Source: Gammaproteobacteria bacterium (GTDB lineage Bacteria; Pseudomonadota; Gammaproteobacteria; Thiohalomonadales; Thiohalomonadaceae). Taken from it: a stretch of 18,765 nucleotides of DNA. Position numbers and translations under genes: made by a program. Where the stretch lies: assembly GCA_015232955.1 (NCBI GenBank), contig JADFYS010000007.1:1-18765 (forward strand), written 5' to 3'. Below, piece by piece: positions 7,209 to 15,502 of this stretch (position 1 is the stretch's first letter; every line of letters starts with the position of its first letter). The notes beneath the pieces were generated by a model. It was not told the DNA's origin. It searched no databases and saw only the letters and a list, made by a program, of their open reading frames with translations.

Positions 7209-10200
7209 ACATCACCGTATAGAAAAGTTATTGAAGAGGCGCTGCCCACCGGATGAGAAGAGTGGGCAGCACCCCGTCTATGACCCCGATACCTGTACCA
7301 TTCATGGCAATCTCACTCTTGTCGATGTGAGTGAATCTGAACTGGAACTACTGGATGAGATCCTGCACATTGACGGCAACCTCTATCTCACATCACCTCA
7401 TATCGAGCAACTGTGTGCATTTACCTCACTTCAGTCGGTAGAGGCGTTACAGTTGGTGAAAAACCCAAAGTTATCGCTGATCAGTGGGTTTAATTCGCTC
7501 TCAAAGATCACCTCGCTGGTGATCGCAGAGAACCGCAACTTGCAGGAGATCTACGGCTTTAATAGCCTCTTTTATCATCAGCAGGTGGTGTCGGGGGTGG
7601 TCAAGGTGTTTAACAACCCCGCACTTGCCAATGTCCGTTTTTTTCGTGGCTTAAAGCGGGTTAACTCCTCTTTCTATCTCCACTACAACGCCCTCGAGAC
7701 CCTTTGTGGGCTGGAGTCTCTGGAGGTTGTCGGCGCAAGCTTCTCTCTCTCTGCCAACCGGCTCCAGACCCTGCGCCCTCTTGCAAGATTAAAAGAGGTT
7801 CATGGAATGTTGGGGGTGGTGGATAACAATCTTGAAGCGCTGACGGGTCTTGAACGGTTACGACTTCTCAAAACCATCCCCTGGAACGGTTCACCGAGAA
7901 CGATTGCCGTGGCCAAAAACTCTCGTCTGAAGGATATCTCTGCACTTCATGGGGTTACCGAGCTGGACAACGACATGATCGTCTATATGGATGACAGTCA
8001 GTATTTCACCGCTGTTCCGGCGATCACTTCCGTTTTTTCTGCCAATAATATTAAGGTCTATGATTTTGATAGTCGTAGTGAGATCCCGAAAAACCGGGTC
8101 TGCACGCCAGCGGCCAATGACCGACACCGGTTTATCGATATCAATTCCGAGTTTGCCCTCGATGAGGATTGGCGACCGGGGATGAAGTATTACGACTACA
8201 CCGCGCTTAGAGGAAGGCACGGTATCGGGGTGCAGTTGGAGAGAATCGACCTTGTGCGTTGGGCAGACAAGATCTACGGCTACCATCTATTAAGGGAGAA
8301 TAACATCCCCTCCATGCCCATTCTGCTCTACTCGCAGCGGCAAAATGACGATTTTTTTGACAAACTGGAGAAGATGTATCAACAGGGTCTTCACTCCTTT
8401 GTGGTGAAGGCGAGCCACCTGGGCAACAGCCGTGGCGTGTTCCGGATACGGGATGGCAGGTTTATCAGTTGTAACCAGACCGCATCCGGGGATGAGATGG
8501 TGGGTAAGGCGGTCGATTTTAACTATCTTCGCCAGCAGATCGATATTGCGTGGAGTGACAAACAGTATGAGGAGGAGTGGGCGTGCTGGATGCTCAGTCC
8601 CGGGGTCATTCTTGAAGAGCTGATTGAGGATGATACCGAGCTAAAGTTCTCCATCGTCTTCGGAGAGCTGGCCGGTTTCTTTATGCGGGTGCAGGGGTTT
8701 CCGACCTTTGATGCCGACGGCAATCTCCTCTCAAAAAACAGGGGAACCCTGCCCCACTGGTGGAAGCGGGCGAAGGCGATGGCGCTTCAGGTGGCGCGGC
8801 TGGTAAAGGCCGATCACATCCGCATCGACCTCTTCTATCACCGTGGCACGCCGGTGGTGAATGAGATCACCTGGAATGGGGGAGAGAGGCGTGAGTACAC
8901 CCCTAATGTTGTCCGCCTGCTGAATGAGGGGTACCAACACCGTCTCAGGATGCTGAACAAGAAGGCGGTGAATATCCAGACAGATGATTATCTGGAGAAG
9001 ATGGTCACTGTCTCGGAGTTTGCCGCCTTTTCGGGACAACCTGATGGCATCGATGCTGGTGGACAGCTAGAGTGTAAATTTCTGGTTGTGGATTTTGCAC
9101 AGGCTCAGAGCCGCTTTTACTGGATGAACGGCAAGAGACACCGTTACCACTACATGTTCTATAGAAATGTTTTGGGTAGAGATTGTTCGTTACTTGAGTT
9201 TGATGAGATGACCTATCTCAATCACGGAAGGCGACACATCGCCGGCTCTGTGGTGCAGCGAAGGTACCCGCTGACCATTGGCGGGCGGGAGTATGACTAT
9301 GTCCTCTCTTTCTGGCCCACAGACCCGTTGCAGTTTCGGGTGGTCTCTGCGGTGTGGGAGATGATTCAACAGCGGGCGGTCTTTACCCGGGAGCGTCTGC
9401 TGTTTCATCTGGTCAGTGAGCTGCAGCAGCAGCAGTATGAGTCGGAGAAGAGCCATTATCAGGAGAGGGGGATTGTGAGCGTAGACACCGATTCCCTGAT
9501 GGAGGGGATCCCCTATATGGCGATGAATGAGGGAGAGGCGTATGGTGAACTCAAGTTTTATGATGAGGTTCGGTCGGTTTCGCCGCGAGATATTGTGGTC
9601 TGCAACTATCCGCCCAACCACTTGGGGCATGTGGCGGGTATTATTACCAATACCGCTCAGACCCCCCTCTCACACACCAATCTCCTTGCACTGCAGAATC
9701 GGGTGCCCAACGCCTACATAAAGGGGGCTATCGCCGATGAGGAGCTACTTCGCCTTAAAAACCATATCGTCCATTTTACGGTCTCGGCAGAGGGTTACCG
9801 GATAGAGGAGAGCGATAGCCAGAGTGTGGAACAACACTACAGCTCGACCCATCCCCGGAAGGTGATCGAGCCGGCAGCCGATCTCAGGGTGAAGAGCAGC
9901 GAGAGGTTGAGTAAGCTCTCCGCAGCAGATGCCAGCGCCTACGGTACAAAGGCCGCAAATCTGGGTGAACTTCTCAATCTGTTGCCCCGGGGCACGGTTC
10001 CGGATGGGGAAGCGCTCCCCTTTTATTACTACCATGCCTTTATGGAGCACAACGGCTTTTATCAGGCAGCGAAACGGTTGATTCGCGATATTCATCACGC
10101 CTCAGATCAGGGTGAGGTGGCGTTAGAGTTAAAGCGCTTTCGCAAAAAGCTAAGAAAGGGGGCGATACCCTCATGGATGAGATCCCATCTCCAGAAGATT

Positions 10201-10845
10201 GTGAAATCGTATCCCGACAAGAGTGTACTCAGGTGTCGTTCGAGTACCAATAATGAGGATCTTGCCGGCTTCTCCGGGGCAGGTCTATACGACTCATACT
10301 CTCACAAACAGTATGAGCAGCCACTGGCGAAGACGCTGTTGAAGGTGTGGTCAAGTGTATGGAATGCCAGGGCATTTGAAGAGAGGGAATTTTACAACAT
10401 CAATCATCTGAAGACGATGATGGGGGTCGTCATCTATCCCCGATATCGGGATGAGCGGGCCAACGGCATCGGGGTGACCAAAAATATCTTCAATGATCGC
10501 AAGCGGGGCTTCTATCTCAATCTGCAACCGGGAGAGCTGCTGGTGACCAACCCCGAATCCGAATCGATACCCGAGGAAATTCTGGTGGTGGAGGGGGAAC
10601 TTCAGGGAAAGTGGGTAACACAGTATTTGCGCCACTCCAACCGTATGAAATCAGGGACAACGATCCTGAAGCAACAGCAGCTCGATGAGTTAATCTCTCA
10701 CCTTGAACAGATCCATGACCACTTCTTGCAGCGATACGATATCGCGCAAGAGGAGCGCTCGCAGTTTGCGATGGAGGTGGAGTTTAAAGTGAGCGCCGAG
10801 GGTCGCCTCTGTCTCAAACAGGCAAGACCGTGGGTCAGTAAGTGA
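7201..10845 (+). CDS. LRR - TupA-like ATP-grasp - phosphohistidine - PPDK-type ATP-binding fusion
   Basis: A 1214-aa cytoplasmic protein. Residues about 35-265 are leucine-rich repeats colinear with those of the preceding protein (CGLESLEVVGAS versus SGLESLQEVGAS). Residues about 320-585 resemble TupA-like ATP-grasp enzymes (FVVKASHLGNSRGVF, then HIRIDLFYHRGTPVVNEITW). Residues about 622-720 are a module I have seen in front of PEP-synthase-like proteins. Residues about 745-880 are a swivelling domain with a likely phosphorylated His in TPLSHTNLLAL (H825). Residues about 905-1214 are the PEP synthase/PPDK ATP-binding domain: KAANLGEL (917-924), RCRSSTNNEDLAGFSGAG (1011-1028) and KQARPW near the end. 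The order, His domain before ATP domain, is like glucan water dikinase and unlike PEP synthase; no PEP-binding barrel is present. It starts at a GTG overlapping the previous stop by 8 bases, with GGGAGG at 7183-7188. Likely activities are amide ligation plus dikinase-type phosphotransfer; targets unknown. Confidence 0.92.
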   Translation: MAKHHRIEKLLKRRCPPDEKSGQHPVYDPDTCTIHGNLTLVDVSESELELLDEILHIDGNLYLTSPHIEQLCAFTSLQSVEALQLVKNPKLSLISGFNSLSKITSLVIAENRNLQEIYGFNSLFYHQQVVSGVVKVFNNPALANVRFFRGLKRVNSSFYLHYNALETLCGLESLEVVGASFSLSANRLQTLRPLARLKEVHGMLGVVDNNLEALTGLERLRLLKTIPWNGSPRTIAVAKNSRLKDISALHGVTELDNDMIVYMDDSQYFTAVPAITSVFSANNIKVYDFDSRSEIPKNRVCTPAANDRHRFIDINSEFALDEDWRPGMKYYDYTALRGRHGIGVQLERIDLVRWADKIYGYHLLRENNIPSMPILLYSQRQNDDFFDKLEKMYQQGLHSFVVKASHLGNSRGVFRIRDGRFISCNQTASGDEMVGKAVDFNYLRQQIDIAWSDKQYEEEWACWMLSPGVILEELIEDDTELKFSIVFGELAGFFMRVQGFPTFDADGNLLSKNRGTLPHWWKRAKAMALQVARLVKADHIRIDLFYHRGTPVVNEITWNGGERREYTPNVVRLLNEGYQHRLRMLNKKAVNIQTDDYLEKMVTVSEFAAFSGQPDGIDAGGQLECKFLVVDFAQAQSRFYWMNGKRHRYHYMFYRNVLGRDCSLLEFDEMTYLNHGRRHIAGSVVQRRYPLTIGGREYDYVLSFWPTDPLQFRVVSAVWEMIQQRAVFTRERLLFHLVSELQQQQYESEKSHYQERGIVSVDTDSLMEGIPYMAMNEGEAYGELKFYDEVRSVSPRDIVVCNYPPNHLGHVAGIITNTAQTPLSHTNLLALQNRVPNAYIKGAIADEELLRLKNHIVHFTVSAEGYRIEESDSQSVEQHYSSTHPRKVIEPAADLRVKSSERLSKLSAADASAYGTKAANLGELLNLLPRGTVPDGEALPFYYYHAFMEHNGFYQAAKRLIRDIHHASDQGEVALELKRFRKKLRKGAIPSWMRSHLQKIVKSYPDKSVLRCRSSTNNEDLAGFSGAGLYDSYSHKQYEQPLAKTLLKVWSSVWNARAFEEREFYNINHLKTMMGVVIYPRYRDERANGIGVTKNIFNDRKRGFYLNLQPGELLVTNPESESIPEEILVVEGELQGKWVTQYLRHSNRMKSGTTILKQQQLDELISHLEQIHDHFLQRYDIAQEERSQFAMEVEFKVSAEGRLCLKQARPWVSK

Positions 10846-10870
10846 AAATTATTTTTGGGAATGGTGAATC

Positions 10871-12073
10871 GTGATCGAATCAAAAATAGCCAGTTATAAC
10901 AAGAGCTTTCCAGCAACCTTTGTCTCGGCAAAAGAGAGTCATCTCGTGGATGTTGATGGCAACCGCTTTCTCGACTTCTTTACCGGTGCCGGTACAGTGA
11001 ACTATGGTCATAACAACAGCCTCATCAAGCGTGCGCTCATCACCTACCTTGAGGAAGATGGGATTATGCACTCCATGGATATGGATACCTGGGCGAAGCT
11101 CGATCTTTTGACCGCCCTTGACGAGATCATTCTTAAACCGAGACAACTCGATTACAAGGTACAGCTCTGCGCACCCAGCGGCGCCAACGCGGTTGAGGCC
11201 GGATTAAAACTGGCACGCAAGGTGAAGCAGAGAAACCATATTATTGCCTTTACCCGCTCCTTTCACGGGATGACCCAGGGGGCGCTGGAGGTTACCGCAA
11301 ACAAATACTATAAATCCACCTTCACCGCATCTTCGGGGCAGGTCAGCTTTTTTCCCTATGAAAACTATCTCGATGGCTGTGACGCTCTGCAACTTTTACG
11401 ACAGATGCTCTGTGACGAGGTGAGTGGTATCGAGCTTCCGGCGGCAATCATTCTCGAAACCGTTCAGGCAGACGGCGGTGTCCATGTGGCATCAACCCGA
11501 TTTCTTCAGGGGCTGCGCTTGCTCTGTGATGAGCTCGATATCCTGATGATCGTTGACGATATTCAGGTGGGAAACGGCAGGACGGGTGATTTCTTCAGTT
11601 TTGAACGGGCAGGGATCGTTCCCGATATTGTGACCCTCTCCAAAGCGGTGGGCGGGGGGATGCCTCTGGCGCTACTTCTTTTCAGGGAGGCGCTGGATCA
11701 GTGGAAGACGGGGGAGCATAGCGGAACCTTTCGCGGCAATAATCTCTCTTTTGTCGCCGCCAGCGCAGCGCTTCGTGGTTACTGGCAGGAGGAACTTTTT
11801 TCGAATCAGATAAAGGAGAAGGGGCAGCTCATAGCCTCTGCATTGAGTGCAATAGAAGAGACAGTGCGAGGGTGCGGTATGATTTTTGGTGTGGAACTTA
11901 CTCCAGAACGGGCACTTGCGGTGAGAGAGTACTGTTTTCGCCATCAACTGATACTGGAACTGGTGGGTGCGAGAGATCATGTGGTAAAGCTCCTTCCGCC
12001 GTTGACCATCTCTCATGAAGATCTGGATCATGGATTGCGTATTTTTGTCGATGCCCTGGAGCAGAGCCGATGA
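10871..12073 (+). CDS. Class III aminotransferase, EctB-like (diaminobutyrate aminotransferase family)
   Basis: A 400-aa PLP enzyme closely resembling L-2,4-diaminobutyrate transaminases. These transfer an amino group, usually from glutamate, to aspartate semialdehyde. Family blocks seen are FTGAGTVNYGHNN, DYKVQLCAPSGANAVEAGLK, SFHGMTQGALEVT, the cofactor Asp in IVDDIQVGNGRTG (D229), the PLP lysine in TLSKAVGGG (K258) and GEHSGTFRGNN. The loop after the lysine reads VGGGMPLAL instead of the usual SGYGLPMAL-like sequence of EctB, so specificity may differ. No ectA or ectC neighbour is present, so ectoine synthesis is unlikely; the enzyme more probably feeds a diamino acid, or an analogue, to the ligases encoded next to it. 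The GTG start is forced by an in-frame TGA at 10865-10867. GGGA at 10857-10860 is a modest ribosome site, and the gap from the previous gene is 25 bases. Confidence 0.93.
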   Translation: MIESKIASYNKSFPATFVSAKESHLVDVDGNRFLDFFTGAGTVNYGHNNSLIKRALITYLEEDGIMHSMDMDTWAKLDLLTALDEIILKPRQLDYKVQLCAPSGANAVEAGLKLARKVKQRNHIIAFTRSFHGMTQGALEVTANKYYKSTFTASSGQVSFFPYENYLDGCDALQLLRQMLCDEVSGIELPAAIILETVQADGGVHVASTRFLQGLRLLCDELDILMIVDDIQVGNGRTGDFFSFERAGIVPDIVTLSKAVGGGMPLALLLFREALDQWKTGEHSGTFRGNNLSFVAASAALRGYWQEELFSNQIKEKGQLIASALSAIEETVRGCGMIFGVELTPERALAVREYCFRHQLILELVGARDHVVKLLPPLTISHEDLDHGLRIFVDALEQSR

Positions 12074-13257
12074 GGGGAGTGCTATCTTTTTCCGGGATGC
12101 GTCTCTTCTCTCTACTGCTGTTCTTGCCGCTGCTGTTGCAGGCGGAGAGCAGCTTTCAGTTTTTGGGTAACCCTTTTGTCTATAAATATCCCGATGGTGA
12201 AGAGATCTACGCCCGGAATATCTGGGATATGCAGCTTTTTCGGGGACGGATTTACCTCGGTGCCGGCAACAGCAGCAATCGAGGTCCGGCACAAAATGCT
12301 GGCCCCGTTCCACTGCTCTATCTTGAACCTGAAACCGGAAAGTTTATTGTTGACTATATTGTTAAAGATGAACAGATCGACCTGTTTCGTCTGGAGGATG
12401 GCAAGCTCTATATCCCGGGCCATGACGCAACGGAAAAATGGGATTTTGGGAATTTCTATGTCAATGATGGCAACCGGTGGCAGAAGGTGCGTACCCTGCC
12501 CAAGGCGCTTCATGTTTATGATCTACTCCTCCATAGGGGGCAGATCTTTACCGCGATCGGTCTGAATAAGGTCGGGGCCGTGATGAGTAGTGGTGATGGC
12601 GGCAAGAGCTGGACTTCACACTCTCACGGCTCTGGCAGGGTGTATGGATTGCTGAAAGTGGGCGATCAACTCTTTGCCCACAAACTGTTTAACCCGTCGC
12701 GACCGAAAAATCTCGCGATCACCCAGTGGGTAGAGGGTCAGGGGTTCTCTGCGCGTTTTGATCTCAACGCCTATGACCTTTTCCCTCAGACCGATTTTAA
12801 CCGTTCTGGCTCTCTTAAAATCACCAGAAGTGTGGCGCTCGACTCCGAGTCGTACTACATTGGCGCTTACAAGCATAATGACCATCAGAGTAAACCAATA
12901 GCCCTCTATCGGGCGCAGATGGTGAACAGTCAATTGAGGGTCACTCGAGTGCCCATTGCCGAGAGTAGCACCCCGAGAGATATTCTGGTTCGTGGTCGTC
13001 ACCTCTATATTCTTGTTTCGAGCGAAGAGGGCGAGGGGTTTGAGATTGCAGTTTATCGCCGCACGCTACAGGGGGAGGGTGCAAAAGAGGAGGCGCAGCG
13101 TCTAATCTCTTTTAATTATCCCGTTTTTGCGAGATCTTTTGAGGAGCTTAATCACTGCTTCTACTTTGGCATGGGGGTGGATCTGAAAAGTTCCGGCTCG
13201 TGGCGGGAGAGTGAGCTAAAGGATGAGACGGGTGATGTCGTCAAATCTTGCATGTGA
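12070..13257 (+). CDS. Secreted sialidase-like beta-propeller protein
   Basis: A 395-aa exported protein. The N-terminus has a Sec signal (FSLLLFLPLLLQA, likely cleavage after A25) without a lipobox, so it is probably periplasmic or released. The mature part aligns along its length with the lipoprotein at 193-1476 and with the second half of the protein at 13358-15502. Shared blocks are ARNIWDMQ, GAGNSSNRGP, LYIPGHDA, one Asp-box (S174-x-D-x-G-x-x-W181) and FARSFEEL. The ATG overlaps the previous stop (ATGA) and has GGAG 8 bases upstream; an internal ATG at 12097 is a weaker alternative. The C-terminus is unusual: after TGDV the paralogues continue into YRIKG- or ILRIRA-like sequence, but this one ends as VKSCM. 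The last roughly 8 residues appear replaced, just where the repeat-bearing gap begins. Function unknown. Confidence 0.9.
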   Translation: MRGVLSFSGMRLFSLLLFLPLLLQAESSFQFLGNPFVYKYPDGEEIYARNIWDMQLFRGRIYLGAGNSSNRGPAQNAGPVPLLYLEPETGKFIVDYIVKDEQIDLFRLEDGKLYIPGHDATEKWDFGNFYVNDGNRWQKVRTLPKALHVYDLLLHRGQIFTAIGLNKVGAVMSSGDGGKSWTSHSHGSGRVYGLLKVGDQLFAHKLFNPSRPKNLAITQWVEGQGFSARFDLNAYDLFPQTDFNRSGSLKITRSVALDSESYYIGAYKHNDHQSKPIALYRAQMVNSQLRVTRVPIAESSTPRDILVRGRHLYILVSSEEGEGFEIAVYRRTLQGEGAKEEAQRLISFNYPVFARSFEELNHCFYFGMGVDLKSSGSWRESELKDETGDVVKSCM

Positions 13258-13259
13258 AC

Positions 13260-13278
13260 TTTTGAATTCGTTTCAAAA
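13260..13278. repeat. AT-rich inverted repeat after the stop of gene 6
   Basis: TTTTGAA (13260-13266) and TTCAAAA (13272-13278) form a perfect 7-base stem around a 5-base loop, starting 3 bases after the stop codon. There is no following T-run and the stem is AT-rich, so it is a poor intrinsic terminator. It could be part of the dispersed repeat that occupies this gap. Confidence 0.35.
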
Positions 13279-13301
13279 CGCCTCATCTATATCCCAAATT
13301 C

Positions 13302-13333
13302 AACCCTTACGGTGTCCAATTTCCGGTTTTAGG
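13302..13333. repeat. Dispersed repeat, copy B, upstream of gene 7
   Basis: The second copy of the motif seen at 88-120: ACCCTT, then the identical core ACGGTGTCCAA (13309-13319), then a TTTTAGG block. It sits in the only sizeable gap inside the cluster (13258-13357), 24 bases before the GTG start at 13358. The flanking bases (13258-13301 and 13334-13357) contain no gene. I see no convincing promoter in them: the nearest hexamer pair is TTGAAT at 13262 and TATATC at 13288, with a 20-base spacer. Confidence 0.55.
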
Positions 13334-13357
13334 TTGAATGAATAAGTCTTTAATTTT

Positions 13358-15502
13358 GTGAGATACATTTCTCTTCTATATCGACGCTATTACTCTGCAC
13401 CTCTCTTTCTGTTGCTGTTATGCGTCACAGAATACAGCTCCGCTGCGTCATCCTATCGGGCAGAGCTGGATCAGAGCTACCAACTGGAAGAGTTTCGTCT
13501 TTTGTATAGCACCCATGGTCGCTTGGCGCTACCACAACACCATCAGCTTGATCGTGATGATAGCGGCATCCCAGATTATGTAGAGGAGATTGCCGGACAG
13601 TTGGTGTTGGTCTCCCAGATTTTTACGGATCAGCTCGGTTTTATCCATCCTCTGCAGCAACCCCGATTTCGTCACCACGCCCGGACCATTGATATTCATT
13701 TTATACCTTTGAGAGTGAATGGAGCGGCTAGTGATGTAGTCGATAGAGAGAATCACGCTTTGGTGATGAAATTATCGGTTGACCTTATTGACAAGACCTT
13801 GACTCCTCTGCATGAGTTTTTTCACCTTATTCAGTACGGTTATACCATGTTCAATAACCGCTGGAGTATGGAAGGGCAGGGGAGATGGGCGGAATATCTA
13901 CTGAAGGAGGGAAGTGGCCCCGAGGCGCCTTTACCGACTTCGCAGAAGCAGCTTGATGCTTTACTGAACTCAATTTATGGCGCAGAGAGCTTTTGGAACC
14001 GTCTGGCAACGGTTGCCGGGGATGGCGTTGAGATAGTTTCACTTGGTCAATATCGGCATCTCTCCCCGCCATGGCTCAATCTGGAGGAGATCTCTCTTCA
14101 GGGTGTTGGCGTGATGAGAAGGGTCCTCGAGCAGTATCAGAAGCAGGATCAACTGCTCTCGCAACACTACTGTCGTGGCCGTTACTCATGGACTGAGCGA
14201 CAGCAGAAGGCATTTTCAAATAACAGTCTGCTCCTGCGGGCGATAATAGATAGTCTGGATGGGGTTGAGTTGGATCTGGGCGAGTTACACCGTTTTAAAC
14301 GGGTGGTTGAGCAACATCTGGCACAGCAAGAGAAGGATGAGCAGTCAGCTGATATGACTGCACGGTTGGAGAAGATAGGCAACCCCCTACGAAATATCTA
14401 TATAGATGAGATCTACCCGCGCAATGTCTGGGATATGCAGACTTATGGGGGAGAGATCTATTTTGGTGGTGGTAACAGTAGTAATCGTCTTCCGGCCGCC
14501 AACGCCGGTCCGGTTCCGCTGGTCCGTTATGACCCGAAGCGTGCGCGATTTCTGATCTCAGCAGCTGTTGCCGAGGAGCAGATTGATAATTTTGCACTTC
14601 TCGATGGCGAACTCTATATACCGGGGCATGATGCTACCCAAAGCTGGGACTTTGGTAACTTTTACCGTCTGCAGGGGGAGGAGTGGATACAGTATCGAAA
14701 TATCCGTAAAGGGTTGCACAACTATGCGATGGAGAGTTTTAATGGAGTGCTCTGGAGTGCATTGGGAACCACTCATGGGGCATCTGTTGCCCATTCGGCA
14801 GACCGTGGAGAGCACTGGGAAATTGTTCATCTGGGAAAGTACCGCGCCTATGGTTTCTTAAAATTTCCGCAACGACTCTTTGTAACCAAACCCTTTCCCG
14901 GCTATCAGAAACGGAAACAGCTCCTGGATGAGGGGGAGGATTATCACGCTGTCTATGAGTTGTTGAATTCAGATACAGTCGCTTTCCACCCAAGGGAAGA
15001 GCTTACTTCATCGAGAATGTTTCCGTCACCTTCGCTCTATTACAGTCGCGACAAGAAGATCATCAAGCCTACCCCTTTTGGCTCATCTCTTCTCTACATC
15101 GGGGCTTACACCCATAATGATCATCAGGCTCTCCCCTTTGGTCTCTATCATGCAACAATGAGTGGAGGAGAATTGAGGGTAGAAGAGGTTACGCTTCCGG
15201 ATAACTATCGTCCATGGGATCTGTTACGACTGGAAGGGCGTATATACCTGCTCTTAGCGAGTGAGGATCGCCACGGCTTTACGGTGAAGGTGTTGGATTC
15301 TGCGGATCACTCTCCCTTGCAGTGGCACAAACTGCTGCAATTTCGTAGCCCGGCCTTTGCCCGATCTTTTGAGATGTTAGAGGGTGACCTCTACTTTGCC
15401 CTGGGTACCACTGTTGGAGATACCCAATCGTGTCAGCCGGGGGTGTTGAGTACAAATACCGGTGATGTCTACCGAATAAAAGGAGTAGTACCTCGTGGAT
15501 AG
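13358..15502 (+). CDS. Secreted metallopeptidase-like domain fused to beta-propeller
   Basis: A 714-aa exported protein. Residues 1 to about 30 form a signal peptide (basic YRRYY, hydrophobic LFLLLLCV, likely cleavage near SSAA). Residues about 35-320 match the N-terminal domain of the protein at 4599-7208. They include DDSGIPDYVEEIAG, typical of a family of putative secreted metalloproteases, and HEFFH (152-156) with a downstream Glu in WSMEGQGRW (E172), that is HExxH-x15-E. Residues about 335-714 are the sialidase-like propeller with PRNVWDMQ, GGNSSNRLPA, LYIPGHDA, an Asp-box (S480-x-D-x-G-x-x-W487) and FARSFEML. The start is the only possible one: an in-frame TAA lies at 13343-13345, so GTG 13358 is the sole initiator, and no good ribosome site precedes it. 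The stop overlaps the next GTG by 8 bases. It probably acts outside the cytoplasm on a protein or peptide; this is inferred from the motif only. Confidence 0.91.
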   Translation: MRYISLLYRRYYSAPLFLLLLCVTEYSSAASSYRAELDQSYQLEEFRLLYSTHGRLALPQHHQLDRDDSGIPDYVEEIAGQLVLVSQIFTDQLGFIHPLQQPRFRHHARTIDIHFIPLRVNGAASDVVDRENHALVMKLSVDLIDKTLTPLHEFFHLIQYGYTMFNNRWSMEGQGRWAEYLLKEGSGPEAPLPTSQKQLDALLNSIYGAESFWNRLATVAGDGVEIVSLGQYRHLSPPWLNLEEISLQGVGVMRRVLEQYQKQDQLLSQHYCRGRYSWTERQQKAFSNNSLLLRAIIDSLDGVELDLGELHRFKRVVEQHLAQQEKDEQSADMTARLEKIGNPLRNIYIDEIYPRNVWDMQTYGGEIYFGGGNSSNRLPAANAGPVPLVRYDPKRARFLISAAVAEEQIDNFALLDGELYIPGHDATQSWDFGNFYRLQGEEWIQYRNIRKGLHNYAMESFNGVLWSALGTTHGASVAHSADRGEHWEIVHLGKYRAYGFLKFPQRLFVTKPFPGYQKRKQLLDEGEDYHAVYELLNSDTVAFHPREELTSSRMFPSPSLYYSRDKKIIKPTPFGSSLLYIGAYTHNDHQALPFGLYHATMSGGELRVEEVTLPDNYRPWDLLRLEGRIYLLLASEDRHGFTVKVLDSADHSPLQWHKLLQFRSPAFARSFEMLEGDLYFALGTTVGDTQSCQPGVLSTNTGDVYRIKGVVPRG

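Noticed and set aside
7201..10845. PEP synthase or pyruvate phosphate dikinase
   Set aside because: The C-terminal PEP/pyruvate-binding barrel is missing and the His domain comes before the ATP domain, so the usual reaction is unlikely.
10871..12073. Ectoine biosynthesis operon
   Set aside because: Only an EctB-like gene is present; no ectA or ectC homologue lies in the window.
11672..12313. A 213-aa open frame on the minus strand
   Set aside because: It lies opposite two convincing genes (the EctB-like aminotransferase and the propeller protein), has no recognisable domain and reads as low-complexity basic sequence, typical of a shadow frame.
13262..13293. Promoter TTGAAT / TATATC in the gap before gene 7
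   Set aside because: The spacer is 20 bases, outside the normal range, and the hexamers overlap an inverted repeat.
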